Part shown: positions 34,665 to 41,657 of the stretch, one piece after another
How the letters are laid out: the number at the start of each line of letters is the position of its first letter
Numbering within the stretch: position 1 is the stretch's first letter
From: Pseudomonadales bacterium
GTDB lineage: Bacteria; Pseudomonadota; Gammaproteobacteria; Pseudomonadales; Pseudohongiellaceae
Reading direction: 5' to 3'
Assembly (NCBI GenBank): GCA_022825945.1
Contig: JAJDVS010000026.1
Coordinates: 1-46,548, forward strand
DNA: 46,548 nt
Translations under genes and position numbers: made by a program
Notes under the pieces: generated by a model
What the model was told of the DNA's origin: nothing
What the model saw: the letters and a program-made list of their open reading frames with translations, nothing else
Databases searched by the model: none

Positions 34665-35209
34665 TGAAAAGCACCGGCACGCCGATTCCCGGGCTGCTCC
34701 TGCTGGAACCCACGGTTCACGGCGATGACCGGGGTTTCTTCATGGAAACCTGGCGCGAGTCCTTCTTCACCGAACACGGCATTCCCCACCACTTCGTACA
34801 GGACAACCACAGCCGCTCGGTGCTGGGAACCCTGCGGGGGCTGCATTATCAGTTGCGGTATCCCCAGGGCAAGCTCGTGCGGGTGGTGCGGGGCGAGGTG
34901 TTCGATGTGGCGGTGGACCTGCGCCATCAGTCCGCCACTTTCGGCCATTGGTTCGGCGCGCCGCTGAGCGAGGACAACCGCCGCCAGTTATGGATTCCGC
35001 CGGGTTTTGCCCACGGCTTCTATGTACTCAGCGAAAGCGCCGACCTGTGCTACAAGTGCACCGGGTACTATCATCCGCAAGACGACCACAGCCTGTGCTG
35101 GAACGACCCGGCAATCGGTATCGAATGGCCGACGCAGTCTGTCGAGCCGGTTCTTTCCGAACGCGACCGCAAGGCGCCCCGGCTTGCCGAGGCGCCGCTG
35201 CCGCATTGA
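34664..35209 (+). CDS. rmlC: dTDP-4-dehydrorhamnose 3,5-epimerase RmlC
   Basis: This 181-residue protein has the cupin fold of RmlC. The markers are GDDRGFFMETW, the catalytic His in GTLRGLHYQ, and PPGFAHGFYVLSE followed by YKCTGYYHP, where the active-site Tyr lies. It catalyses the third step, epimerisation at C3 and C5 of dTDP-4-keto-6-deoxyglucose. The length is typical. It shares one base with the rmlA stop codon, which suggests translational coupling, and ends 49 bp before rmlD. Confidence 0.96.
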   Translation: MKSTGTPIPGLLLLEPTVHGDDRGFFMETWRESFFTEHGIPHHFVQDNHSRSVLGTLRGLHYQLRYPQGKLVRVVRGEVFDVAVDLRHQSATFGHWFGAPLSEDNRRQLWIPPGFAHGFYVLSESADLCYKCTGYYHPQDDHSLCWNDPAIGIEWPTQSVEPVLSERDRKAPRLAEAPLPH

Positions 35210-35258
35210 GGCGGTTTTCCTCGCCGCTGACCCGGGCGCTCCGCCGGAAAATGAAGCC

Positions 35259-36155
35259 ATGGCCATGACCCGAACCGTCCTCGTCACCGGCGCAGCAAGC
35301 CAGTTGGCCCAATGCCTGGAGCTGTCGGACGCTCCTTCGGGTTGGCAAGCCGTGTATCTGCCCCGCGACGAACTCGATATCGGCGATGGGGCGCAGGTAA
35401 AAGCCGTACTGGATGAAATCTCCCCGGATTGCATCATCAATACCGCCGCCTGGACAGCGGTGGAGCGGGCCGAAAGCGAGCCCGCCCGGGCCCGGCGCAG
35501 CAACGCCACCGGCGCGGCGAATCTTGCCCGCTGGTGCGGCGGGCGGCAAGCGCGGCTGATTCACGTTTCCACGGATTTCGTTTTCGACGGAAAATCGCCA
35601 AAACCCTATGCGCCGGGGGATGCAACCGCGCCACTCGGCGCGTATGGCGCAAGCAAGCTCGCCGGCGAGCGGGAAGTCGCAAAACTGCCCCCGGGGCAGG
35701 GCGTCATCCTGCGCACTTCCTGGCTGTACTCCGAATTCGGCCACAATTTCGTGAAAACCATGCTGGGGCTGCTGGCCGAACGGGACGAGGTCGCCGTGGT
35801 CAGCGACCAGACCGGCTGCCCGACTTCCGCGCATTCTCTCGCCGGGCTGATGTGGCGTATGCTTTCCCGGCAGGCTGGCGCCGGCCTGTATCATTGGAAC
35901 GATGGCGGAGAAACCAGTTGGTATGGCTTCGCCCGGGAAATCCAGCGGCAGGGGCTGGCCGCGGGCTTGTTGCGAAAAGAGATTCGCGTCAGGCCCCTTG
36001 CCACTGCGGATTATCCCACCGCCGCCCGCCGCCCGGCATACAGCGCGATGGACCGTGGCCGGGCCCTGAGGGAATTCGACCTGCCCGAAGGCGACTGGCG
36101 CGAGGCGTTGAACGGGGTCATTCGGGCTATCGCCAGACAGGAAGCTGCAAGATGA
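35259..36155 (+). CDS. rmlD: dTDP-4-dehydrorhamnose reductase RmlD
   Basis: The protein is 298 residues from ATG 35259; the open frame upstream overlaps rmlC and is not coding-like. The Rossmann region is VLVTGAASQLAQ, in which the usual GxxGQLG is changed to AASQLAQ. HVSTDFVFDG and YGASKLAGE give the catalytic T/Y/K residues. TSWLYSEFGHNFVKTM and DQTGCPTSA are typical of RmlD. It performs the final NAD(P)H-dependent reduction to dTDP-L-rhamnose. The altered nucleotide loop may affect cofactor affinity, but the catalytic residues are intact. rmlB starts 79 bp downstream. Confidence 0.94.
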   Translation: MAMTRTVLVTGAASQLAQCLELSDAPSGWQAVYLPRDELDIGDGAQVKAVLDEISPDCIINTAAWTAVERAESEPARARRSNATGAANLARWCGGRQARLIHVSTDFVFDGKSPKPYAPGDATAPLGAYGASKLAGEREVAKLPPGQGVILRTSWLYSEFGHNFVKTMLGLLAERDEVAVVSDQTGCPTSAHSLAGLMWRMLSRQAGAGLYHWNDGGETSWYGFAREIQRQGLAAGLLRKEIRVRPLATADYPTAARRPAYSAMDRGRALREFDLPEGDWREALNGVIRAIARQEAAR

Positions 36156-36234
36156 TTGCGTGCGGGAACTTCCCACCCCCTCGCCGCCACAGCGCTGCCC
36201 GGCTGGAAGCGGCGGGCGTCCGGTTCGCCCGGCC

Positions 36235-37275
36235 ATGAGCGCCTTGCTGGTCACCGGCGGCGCCGGCTTCATCGGCACCAATTTCGTGCACTACTGGCGG
36301 CGCAAGCACCCTGGGGACCTTGTCGTCGTTCTCGACGCGCTGACCTACGCCGGCATCCGCGCCAATCTCGCCGCATTCGAAGACCAGCCGGATTTTCACT
36401 TCGTCCACGGCAATATCCGCGACCAGCGACTCATGGAGCAATTGCTGCGCGGACATTCCATCGACACCATCGTCCATTTCGCCGCCGAAAGCCATGTGGA
36501 CCGCTCGATCACCGGGCCGGACGCCTTCATCGAAACCAATATCGTCGGTACCCACAGCCTGCTCAAGGCCGCCGCCGCGGTCTGGCTGGAACGGGACAAA
36601 CCCCGGGAAAACCGCCTGTTCCAGCATGTTTCCACCGACGAAGTCTACGGCTCGCTAGGCCCGGACGACCCGCCGTTCCACGAAGACACCCCCTTCGCCC
36701 CGAATTCACCCTACGCCGCAAGCAAGGCCGCCGCCGACCATCTCGCGCGCGCCTACCATCGCACCTTCGGGCTGCCGGTGGTCACGAGCAATTGCTCGAA
36801 CAATTACGGCCCCTACCAGTTCCCGGAAAAGCTCATCCCCCTGTTTCTGGCCAATATCCTCAAGGGCAAGCCCTTGCCCGTCTACGGCGACGGCCGCCAA
36901 ATCCGCGACTGGCTCCATGTGGAAGACCATTGCCGCGCCATCGAGCTGTGCATGCAAAAGGGAAGGCCCGGGGAAACCTACAACGTCGGCGGCGACAACG
37001 AATACGCCAATATCGACCTGATCCACGAACTCTGCGCCATCCTCGACCGCCGCTTCGCGACAGATCCGGCGCTGGCGGAACGCTATCCCGACGCCCCTCC
37101 CGCCAAAGGCATGCCGGCAAGCAGCCTGATCGCTTTCGTCACCGACCGCCCGGGCCACGACACCCGCTACGCCATCGACGCCGGCAAGATCGCCCGGGAA
37201 CTCGGCTACCGCCCCAAAATCGATTTCCCCACTGGCCTCGTAAGCACCATCGACTGGTATCTCAAGCGCGAGTGA
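36235..37275 (+). CDS. rmlB: dTDP-glucose 4,6-dehydratase RmlB
   Basis: The protein is 346 residues from ATG 36235; 25 in-frame codons further upstream look non-coding. The NAD site is LVTGGAGFIGTNF. The active-site T-D-E lies in HVSTDEVYGSL, and Y-x-x-x-K is in SPYAASKAAADHL. CSNNYGPYQFPEKLIPL and PVYGDGRQIRDWLHVEDH are classical RmlB blocks. It makes dTDP-4-keto-6-deoxyglucose, the second step of the pathway. With rmlA, rmlC and rmlD the whole pathway is present. It is the last gene before MITE-like copy 2, which starts 40 bp after the stop. Confidence 0.96.
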   Translation: MSALLVTGGAGFIGTNFVHYWRRKHPGDLVVVLDALTYAGIRANLAAFEDQPDFHFVHGNIRDQRLMEQLLRGHSIDTIVHFAAESHVDRSITGPDAFIETNIVGTHSLLKAAAAVWLERDKPRENRLFQHVSTDEVYGSLGPDDPPFHEDTPFAPNSPYAASKAAADHLARAYHRTFGLPVVTSNCSNNYGPYQFPEKLIPLFLANILKGKPLPVYGDGRQIRDWLHVEDHCRAIELCMQKGRPGETYNVGGDNEYANIDLIHELCAILDRRFATDPALAERYPDAPPAKGMPASSLIAFVTDRPGHDTRYAIDAGKIARELGYRPKIDFPTGLVSTIDWYLKRE

Positions 37276-37315
37276 GGCCGCACAGTCCCGGCAGATTACG
37301 GCAATCCAGGCTCTT

Positions 37316-37478
37316 GGGAGGCTGCGCCGCAGGAATTCACGGCTGCAAATCCGCTCTCATCCACGCCCCTGGCCGCTCGATTTCGTTGCATATCCCCCAA
37401 TATTCGCCTCAATCGATCGGCCAGGGGCGCGGCGATAGCGAATTTTCGCTTTCGCGAATTCCTACGGCGCAGCCTCCT
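37316..37478. mobile_element. 163-bp MITE-like palindromic element, copy 2 (inverted)
   Basis: This is the reverse complement of copy 1 (31761-31923), with 7 differences in 163 positions and no gap. One difference, G to A in the right terminal repeat, creates the TAG stop of ubiX on the minus strand (37462-37464). The last codons of ubiX are therefore encoded by the terminal repeat. The left end differs by one base. Flanking bases do not show a clear duplication of target sequence. Confidence 0.8.
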
Positions 37479-38040
37479 GGCTCGACTTTTCCCAGCGGTG
37501 GACGAGGCTGGTTTCCACGCCGAACAGGTCGAGGATGCGGCCCACGTGATGGTCCACGAGGTCTTCCACCGACTGGGGGCGGATATAGTGGGCCGGCATG
37601 GGCGGGGCGAGAATGGCGCCGATTCGGGCGGCCTTGAGCAGGGTCTCGCAATGTCCCGCATGCAGCGGAGTCTCCCGCGGCACGAGGACGAGGCGGCGGC
37701 ATTCCTTGAGGGTGACATCGGCGGCGCGGCTGATGAGCGACCCGGAGTGACAGTGGGCGATGGCGGAAAGCGTGCGGATGGAGCAGGGCGCGACGATCAT
37801 GCCGTCGGTGGAGAACGAGCCGCTGGCAATGCTCGCGGAGATGTCCTTGTTGGAGTGGTGGCGGTCGGCCAGGGCCTTGACTTCGTCAAAGCTGTAATCG
37901 GTTTCCAGGGAAAGATTGAGCCGGGCCGCATCGGTCGTCACCAGATGCGTTTCAATCGCCGCATCCTCGCGCAATACCTGCAACAGCCGAACGCCGTAAA
38001 TCACGCCGCTCGCCCCCGACATGCCAATGATGATTCGCAT
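37462..38040 (-). CDS. ubiX: Flavin prenyltransferase UbiX
   Basis: The protein is 192 residues from ATG 38040, which has GGAG 11 nt upstream. The flavodoxin-like N-terminus is RIIIGMSGASGVIYG. Further family blocks are IVAPCSIRTLSAIAH, LISRAADVTLKE, LVLVPRETPLHAGH and the C-terminal VEDLVDHHVGRILDLFG. UbiX joins dimethylallyl phosphate to FMN to make the cofactor of the UbiD decarboxylase in ubiquinone synthesis. Its final residues, QEAAP, and the stop codon come from MITE-like copy 2. The conserved domain ends before this, so the protein is probably functional. The gene is divergent from the phosphofructokinase gene. Confidence 0.93.
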   Translation of the reverse strand: MRIIIGMSGASGVIYGVRLLQVLREDAAIETHLVTTDAARLNLSLETDYSFDEVKALADRHHSNKDISASIASGSFSTDGMIVAPCSIRTLSAIAHCHSGSLISRAADVTLKECRRLVLVPRETPLHAGHCETLLKAARIGAILAPPMPAHYIRPQSVEDLVDHHVGRILDLFGVETSLVHRWEKSSQEAAP

Positions 38041-38133
38041 CAGGCCACCCGCTCCAGAACAACGGCATTCTTGCACCACCCGCCCCCACAGGCAACCGAC
38101 GATCAGTTCCTGGCCGCCCAGCCTGTCTTCCAC

Positions 38134-38170
38134 CGCAGGTTTTGCAACGTTTCCAGCGCAGGTTTTGCAA
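38134..38170. promoter_or_regulatory. Direct repeat of CGCAGGTTTTGCAA in a divergent promoter region
   Basis: The 14-bp sequence CGCAGGTTTTGCAA occurs at 38134-38147 and again at 38157-38170, a spacing of 23 bp or about two helical turns. It lies between divergent ubiX and the phosphofructokinase gene and upstream of the promoter below. It could be a pair of operator sites or a short slippage duplication. I do not recognise the regulator. Confidence 0.4.
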
Positions 38171-38231
38171 TTTTCGGAAGAATGGATTGACCGGGCTTTC
38201 GACCAAAGCGGCTTGCCTAGCCCGTAGGCGC

Positions 38232-38260
38232 TTGACCTGTGGGGGTTGATGGCACATATT
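38232..38260 (+). promoter_or_regulatory. Probable promoter of the phosphofructokinase gene
   Basis: TTGACC (38232-38237) and CATATT (38255-38260) are separated by 17 bp and stand 31 bp before the ATG. The -35 box is close to consensus and the -10 matches 4 of 6 positions. Confidence 0.4.
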
Positions 38261-38291
38261 GCCGCCCGTTTTGGTGAGCTGCGGAATTCTC

Positions 38292-39551
38292 ATGAGCAAG
38301 GCCAATCTGTTTTATGCCCAGTCTGGCGGGGTTACCGCCGTGATCAATGCCAGCGCCTGCGGGGTGATTGAAACCGCGCGCAAGTATCCGGAGCGGATCG
38401 GCACGGTGTTTGCCGGGCGCAATGGGATCATCGGGGCGCTGAGTGAGGAGTTGATCGACACCGGCCTCGAATCGGCGGAAACCATTGCCGCCCTGCGGCA
38501 TACCCCGGCGGGGGCGTTCGGCTCCTGCCGCTACAAGCTGAAATCCTACCGCGAGAACACCCGGGAGTACGACCGGCTGCTTGAAGTGTTCCAGGCCCAC
38601 GATATCCGCTACTTTCTCTACAACGGCGGCGGCGATTCCCAGGATACTGCCAACAAGATCGCGCAACTGAGCATCGAGCAGGGCTTTCCCATCACCTGCA
38701 TCGGCGTGCCCAAGACCGTGGACAACGATCTACCCGTAACCGACAACTGCCCGGGCTTCGGCTCGGTGGCGAAATACGTCGCCGTGTCGATTCGCGAAGC
38801 CGGCCTCGATGTGGCCTCCATGTGCGAATCCTCCACCAGGGTTTTCGTCATGGAAGTCATGGGCCGCCATGCCGGCTGGATCGCCGGCGCCGCGGGTCTG
38901 GCGAGCGAAGCCGCTGGCGACCCGCCCCATGTCATTCTCTTTCCGGAAGTCATATTCGACCGCGACCGCTTTCTGGACAAGGTCAGGGGCTGCGTGGAAG
39001 AACACGGCTACTGCGCCATTGTGGTTTCCGAAGGCGTCAAGGGTCCCGATGGCAAGTTCCTGTCCGAAGCCGGCGGCGCCGACGCCTTCGGCCATACCCA
39101 GCTTGGCGGCGTGGCGCCGCTGATCGCGGAACTGGTCAAGAGAGAGCTTGGCTACAAGTACCACTGGGCGGTGGCCGACTACCTGCAACGCGCCGCCCGC
39201 CACATCGCCTCGGCGACTGATGTGGAGCAGGCCTACGCCGTGGGCAAGGCGGCGGTGGAATTCGCCATGGCGGGCAAGAACGCGGTCATGCCCGCCATTG
39301 TGCGCGGCTCGGGACCGGAGTACTCCTGGAGCATCGGCGAAGCCCCGCTGGCGGATGTGGCCAATGTGGAAAAGAAGATGCCCGGGGGGTACATCAGCGA
39401 AGACGGCTTCAACATTACCGAAGCCGCCCGGCGCTATTTCGCGCCACTGATCCGCGGCGAGGACTACCCGCCCTACCGGGAAGGCATGCCGCAATACGCC
39501 CGCCTCCAGCGAACCCTGGTCAAGAAGAAGCTGGCCGATTGGGCCGGATGA
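38292..39551 (+). CDS. pfp: PPi-dependent 6-phosphofructokinase
   Basis: The protein is 419 residues from ATG 38292; an earlier in-frame start adds 11 codons without similarity. The phosphate-binding loop is YAQSGGVTAVINAS. NGGGDSQDT (111-119) replaces the ATP-specific GGDG, and PKTVDNDLP (140-148) carries the Lys seen in pyrophosphate-dependent enzymes. VFVMEVMGRHAGW binds fructose-6-phosphate. Such enzymes make fructose-1,6-bisphosphate from PPi reversibly and replace ATP-PfkA in many marine and methylotrophic bacteria. The reaction type is well supported by the motifs; the direction in the cell is not known. It stands alone with its own promoter. Confidence 0.92.
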   Translation: MSKANLFYAQSGGVTAVINASACGVIETARKYPERIGTVFAGRNGIIGALSEELIDTGLESAETIAALRHTPAGAFGSCRYKLKSYRENTREYDRLLEVFQAHDIRYFLYNGGGDSQDTANKIAQLSIEQGFPITCIGVPKTVDNDLPVTDNCPGFGSVAKYVAVSIREAGLDVASMCESSTRVFVMEVMGRHAGWIAGAAGLASEAAGDPPHVILFPEVIFDRDRFLDKVRGCVEEHGYCAIVVSEGVKGPDGKFLSEAGGADAFGHTQLGGVAPLIAELVKRELGYKYHWAVADYLQRAARHIASATDVEQAYAVGKAAVEFAMAGKNAVMPAIVRGSGPEYSWSIGEAPLADVANVEKKMPGGYISEDGFNITEAARRYFAPLIRGEDYPPYREGMPQYARLQRTLVKKKLADWAG

Positions 39552-39635
39552 GCAAATACCGCTCGAACGGCACCACCCCGCCCCGTCAAGGGTGGAGTAC
39601 CCGGGTCAGCGATTCTCCGTCTGGCGCTGCCCGCT

Positions 39636-39668
39636 GTCATTCTGCGCGAAGCGAAGTCGCAGAATGAC
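39636..39668. repeat. REP-like palindrome, copy 4
   Basis: The outer arms GTCATTCTGCG and CGCAGAATGAC are perfect inverted repeats around the centre CGAAGCGAAGT. It is the most regular copy in the window. It lies between the convergent phosphofructokinase and small membrane-protein genes and could act as a transcript end. Confidence 0.7.
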
Positions 39669-39680
39669 CGATAATCCCGC

Positions 39681-40010
39681 CTATGCTTCAGTAAGCCGGG
39701 CAACGGTTCGGGTTGCAGCCAGGGTGGCCACGCCCGAATACAGCAATATGGACAGGTTGTCGATAATCCCGTCCAGATATGTGCCGATCACCGCCAGATT
39801 GCCCAGCGCGTCAGAGTAACCTGCCATTCCAACAGCCACCGCCAGCGCGCAATACATGGTCGGATTTTCCGCGTCCACGCCCAGCCATCCCCAGGCCAGA
39901 CCCAACAGCACCAGCGCCATGGGCAGCAGATTGCCCGGAACCACTCCGGGAGCCACGCCTTCCACGATTGCGCACAGCGCACCCAGTCCCACTACGATTT
40001 TCTTGCCCAT
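39681..40010 (-). CDS. Small integral membrane protein of unknown function
   Basis: The protein has 109 residues, with GGAGG 9 nt before the ATG, a strong ribosome-binding site. Three or four hydrophobic helices are visible: VVGLGALCAIVEGVAPGVV, NLLPMALVLLGLAWGWLGV, YCALAVAVGMAGY and the stretch around IIDNLSILLYSGVATLAA. There is no signal-peptide cleavage motif and no catalytic pattern. I do not recognise the family. It lies convergent with the phosphofructokinase gene, with REP-like elements on both sides, and so appears to be a single-gene unit. Confidence 0.7.
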   Translation of the reverse strand: MGKKIVVGLGALCAIVEGVAPGVVPGNLLPMALVLLGLAWGWLGVDAENPTMYCALAVAVGMAGYSDALGNLAVIGTYLDGIIDNLSILLYSGVATLAATRTVARLTEA

Positions 40011-40329
40011 CTTGTTATACCTCCGATAGTTCGGATTATGAGTGTGGGATGCAAAATCCCGTACCAGCGCTCCTCACTTCCGGTTGTTATTTGCCCCCAC
40101 GGCTCTTCCGTATTAGCACCAATATTCGAATGGCGCAATCAAAATCGAAACTTTTCAGCGATTCTCATTTTGGCAATGGGCGCGCTCAAATCAGTCATCC
40201 TGCGCGCAGTCGCAGGATCTCATTGGGTGGCTACTGCAAGAGATTCTGCGACTACGCTTCGCTTCGCGCAGAATGACATGAAGGTTGGAGCGCCATAATG
40301 AGAATTGCTGGAAACTTTTCGCATTCCTT
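40011..40329. other. Gene-free interval with an inverted pair of REP-like palindromes
   Basis: This gap of 319 bp has no convincing gene. Its right part holds two REP-like palindromes facing each other, at 40194-40221 (GTCATCCTGCGCGCAGTCGC...) and 40242-40277 (GATTCTGCGACTACGCTTCG...), 20 bp apart, in the manner of a BIME. The left part contains the leader of the small membrane-protein gene. Confidence 0.6.
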
Positions 40330-40968
40330 TCAGGGAGCGAGTCTTTCGATGGTCCAATCGCCGGATGGTCCGCGGGAATAGCGGAAGCGGTCGTGGAGCC
40401 GGTCGGGGCGGCCCTGCCAGAATTCAAATTCCCGGGCCGCAACGCGGTAGCCGCCCCAATCCTCGGGCAATGGCACGGGGATGTCCCGGAATTTTTCATC
40501 CAGTTCCCGGAATGCGTTCAGCAATTGCCCGTGCGACTCGAGAGCCCGGCTCTGCCTTGAAGCCAGGGCCGCCAACTGGCTCGCGCGCGGCCGGGTGGCG
40601 AAATACGCCGCCGACTCTTCCCTGCCGATTGTCTCGGCGCTGCCAAGGATCTTGATCTGGCGATTGATGGCATGCCAGGGAAACAACAGGCTGACGGCGG
40701 GATTGCCGGCGAGCTCCAGCGCCTTGCGCGACTCGTAATTGGTGTAGAAAACAAAGCCGGACGAATCGAAATGCTTGAGCAGGACGATGCGCTGGCTCGG
40801 CTGGCCGCCAGCGCCCACAGTGGCGGCGGCCATGGCGGTGGGGTCGGGGATTTGCAACTCCAGCGCCTGCCGCATCCAGTTGCCGAACTGCTGCAGCGGA
40901 TCCGCCGCGAGTTCGGCGCGACGCAAGGCGCTGGAAAGGTATTCCCGCCGCAGGGATTCGAGGTTCAT
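40330..40968 (-). CDS. pdxH: Pyridoxamine 5'-phosphate oxidase PdxH
   Basis: The protein is 212 residues from ATG 40968; the open frame beyond it overlaps the next gene and is not similar to the family. FMN-binding blocks are QRIVLLKHFDSSGFVFYTNY and LLFPWHAINRQIKI. The C-terminal signature is present as EFWQGRPDRLHDR, followed by RYSR, DWTIERLAP. PdxH oxidises pyridoxine or pyridoxamine 5'-phosphate to pyridoxal phosphate with O2. The length is typical. It follows the MORN-repeat gene on the same strand by 32 bp and may be co-transcribed with it. Confidence 0.95.
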   Translation of the reverse strand: MNLESLRREYLSSALRRAELAADPLQQFGNWMRQALELQIPDPTAMAAATVGAGGQPSQRIVLLKHFDSSGFVFYTNYESRKALELAGNPAVSLLFPWHAINRQIKILGSAETIGREESAAYFATRPRASQLAALASRQSRALESHGQLLNAFRELDEKFRDIPVPLPEDWGGYRVAAREFEFWQGRPDRLHDRFRYSRGPSGDWTIERLAP

Positions 40969-41000
40969 TTGCCAGAAGTCTGCGTTGCCCGGGACTGCGC

Positions 41001-41624
41001 TCAGCGCACGAAATCGCCGAAATTCCACAACTGCCGCCGCGCGGTGCCGGTTTCGTAGTAGAAGGTGCCGTGGCCGTGTTTTTCGCTGGCGAAGAAGCCG
41101 CCGACAAACTTCTGGCCATTGGACCAGCGGTAGGCGCCTTCGCCGTGATAATGGTCGTCGACAAAATCGCCGGTGTAGTTCTCGGTATTGTCCTTGAACC
41201 AGAATTCGGTGTGCTCGTTCTCGCGCCATTCCGGCAGATTGAAGACATAAGTGCCCCGGCCGTGACGCCTGTTTTCCTTCCACTGGCCGATGTACAGGTT
41301 TCCCCGGCCATTCCAGTGCTTGCCGCGGCCCTCGCGTATGCCACGATGCCACTCACCGGAATAAACTTCCTCGGCAAGGAAGGACACGGGAATCTCCAGC
41401 CTGCCCTGGCCATGAAACTCGCCATCGAGAAAGCCGCCGGCATAGCTGCCCTTGCCCCAGGGCGTATCGAATTCCATGGTGCCGTCGCCTTCGATGCAGT
41501 CCCCGCGCAGGCATCGCTCCGCGGTGACCGATTGCAGGGACTGGCCGGACAATGTCGGCGCCAGCAACAGCAACCACGCTGCAAAGGCCAGTTTTGGCGA
41601 CAGGGAAAGCACTCGGCGGGTCAT
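41001..41624 (-). CDS. Secreted MORN-repeat protein
   Basis: The protein is 207 residues from ATG 41624; a GTG four codons earlier is possible. A signal peptide is likely (AFAAWLLLLAPTLSGQ). Five MORN repeats follow, each with the core YxGxxxxxxxxGxG: YAGGFLDGEFHGQG, YSGEWHRGIREGRG, YIGQWKENRRHGRG, YTGDFVDDHYHGEG and FVGGFFASEKHGHG. Two Cys near residue 40 could form a disulfide. MORN repeats bind lipids or proteins in eukaryotes, and their role in bacteria is largely unknown. The position between pdxH and the ABC permease gives no strong hint. Confidence 0.82.
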   Translation of the reverse strand: MTRRVLSLSPKLAFAAWLLLLAPTLSGQSLQSVTAERCLRGDCIEGDGTMEFDTPWGKGSYAGGFLDGEFHGQGRLEIPVSFLAEEVYSGEWHRGIREGRGKHWNGRGNLYIGQWKENRRHGRGTYVFNLPEWRENEHTEFWFKDNTENYTGDFVDDHYHGEGAYRWSNGQKFVGGFFASEKHGHGTFYYETGTARRQLWNFGDFVR

Positions 41625-41657
41625 GGACAGGTTCACCCTTGGCTGGAAACGCTGCCA

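Noticed and set aside
36156-37637. Plus-strand frame of 493 codons overlapping rmlB.
   Set aside because: It is a shadow of rmlB rich in Arg and Pro, with no family motif, and it runs through the mobile element.
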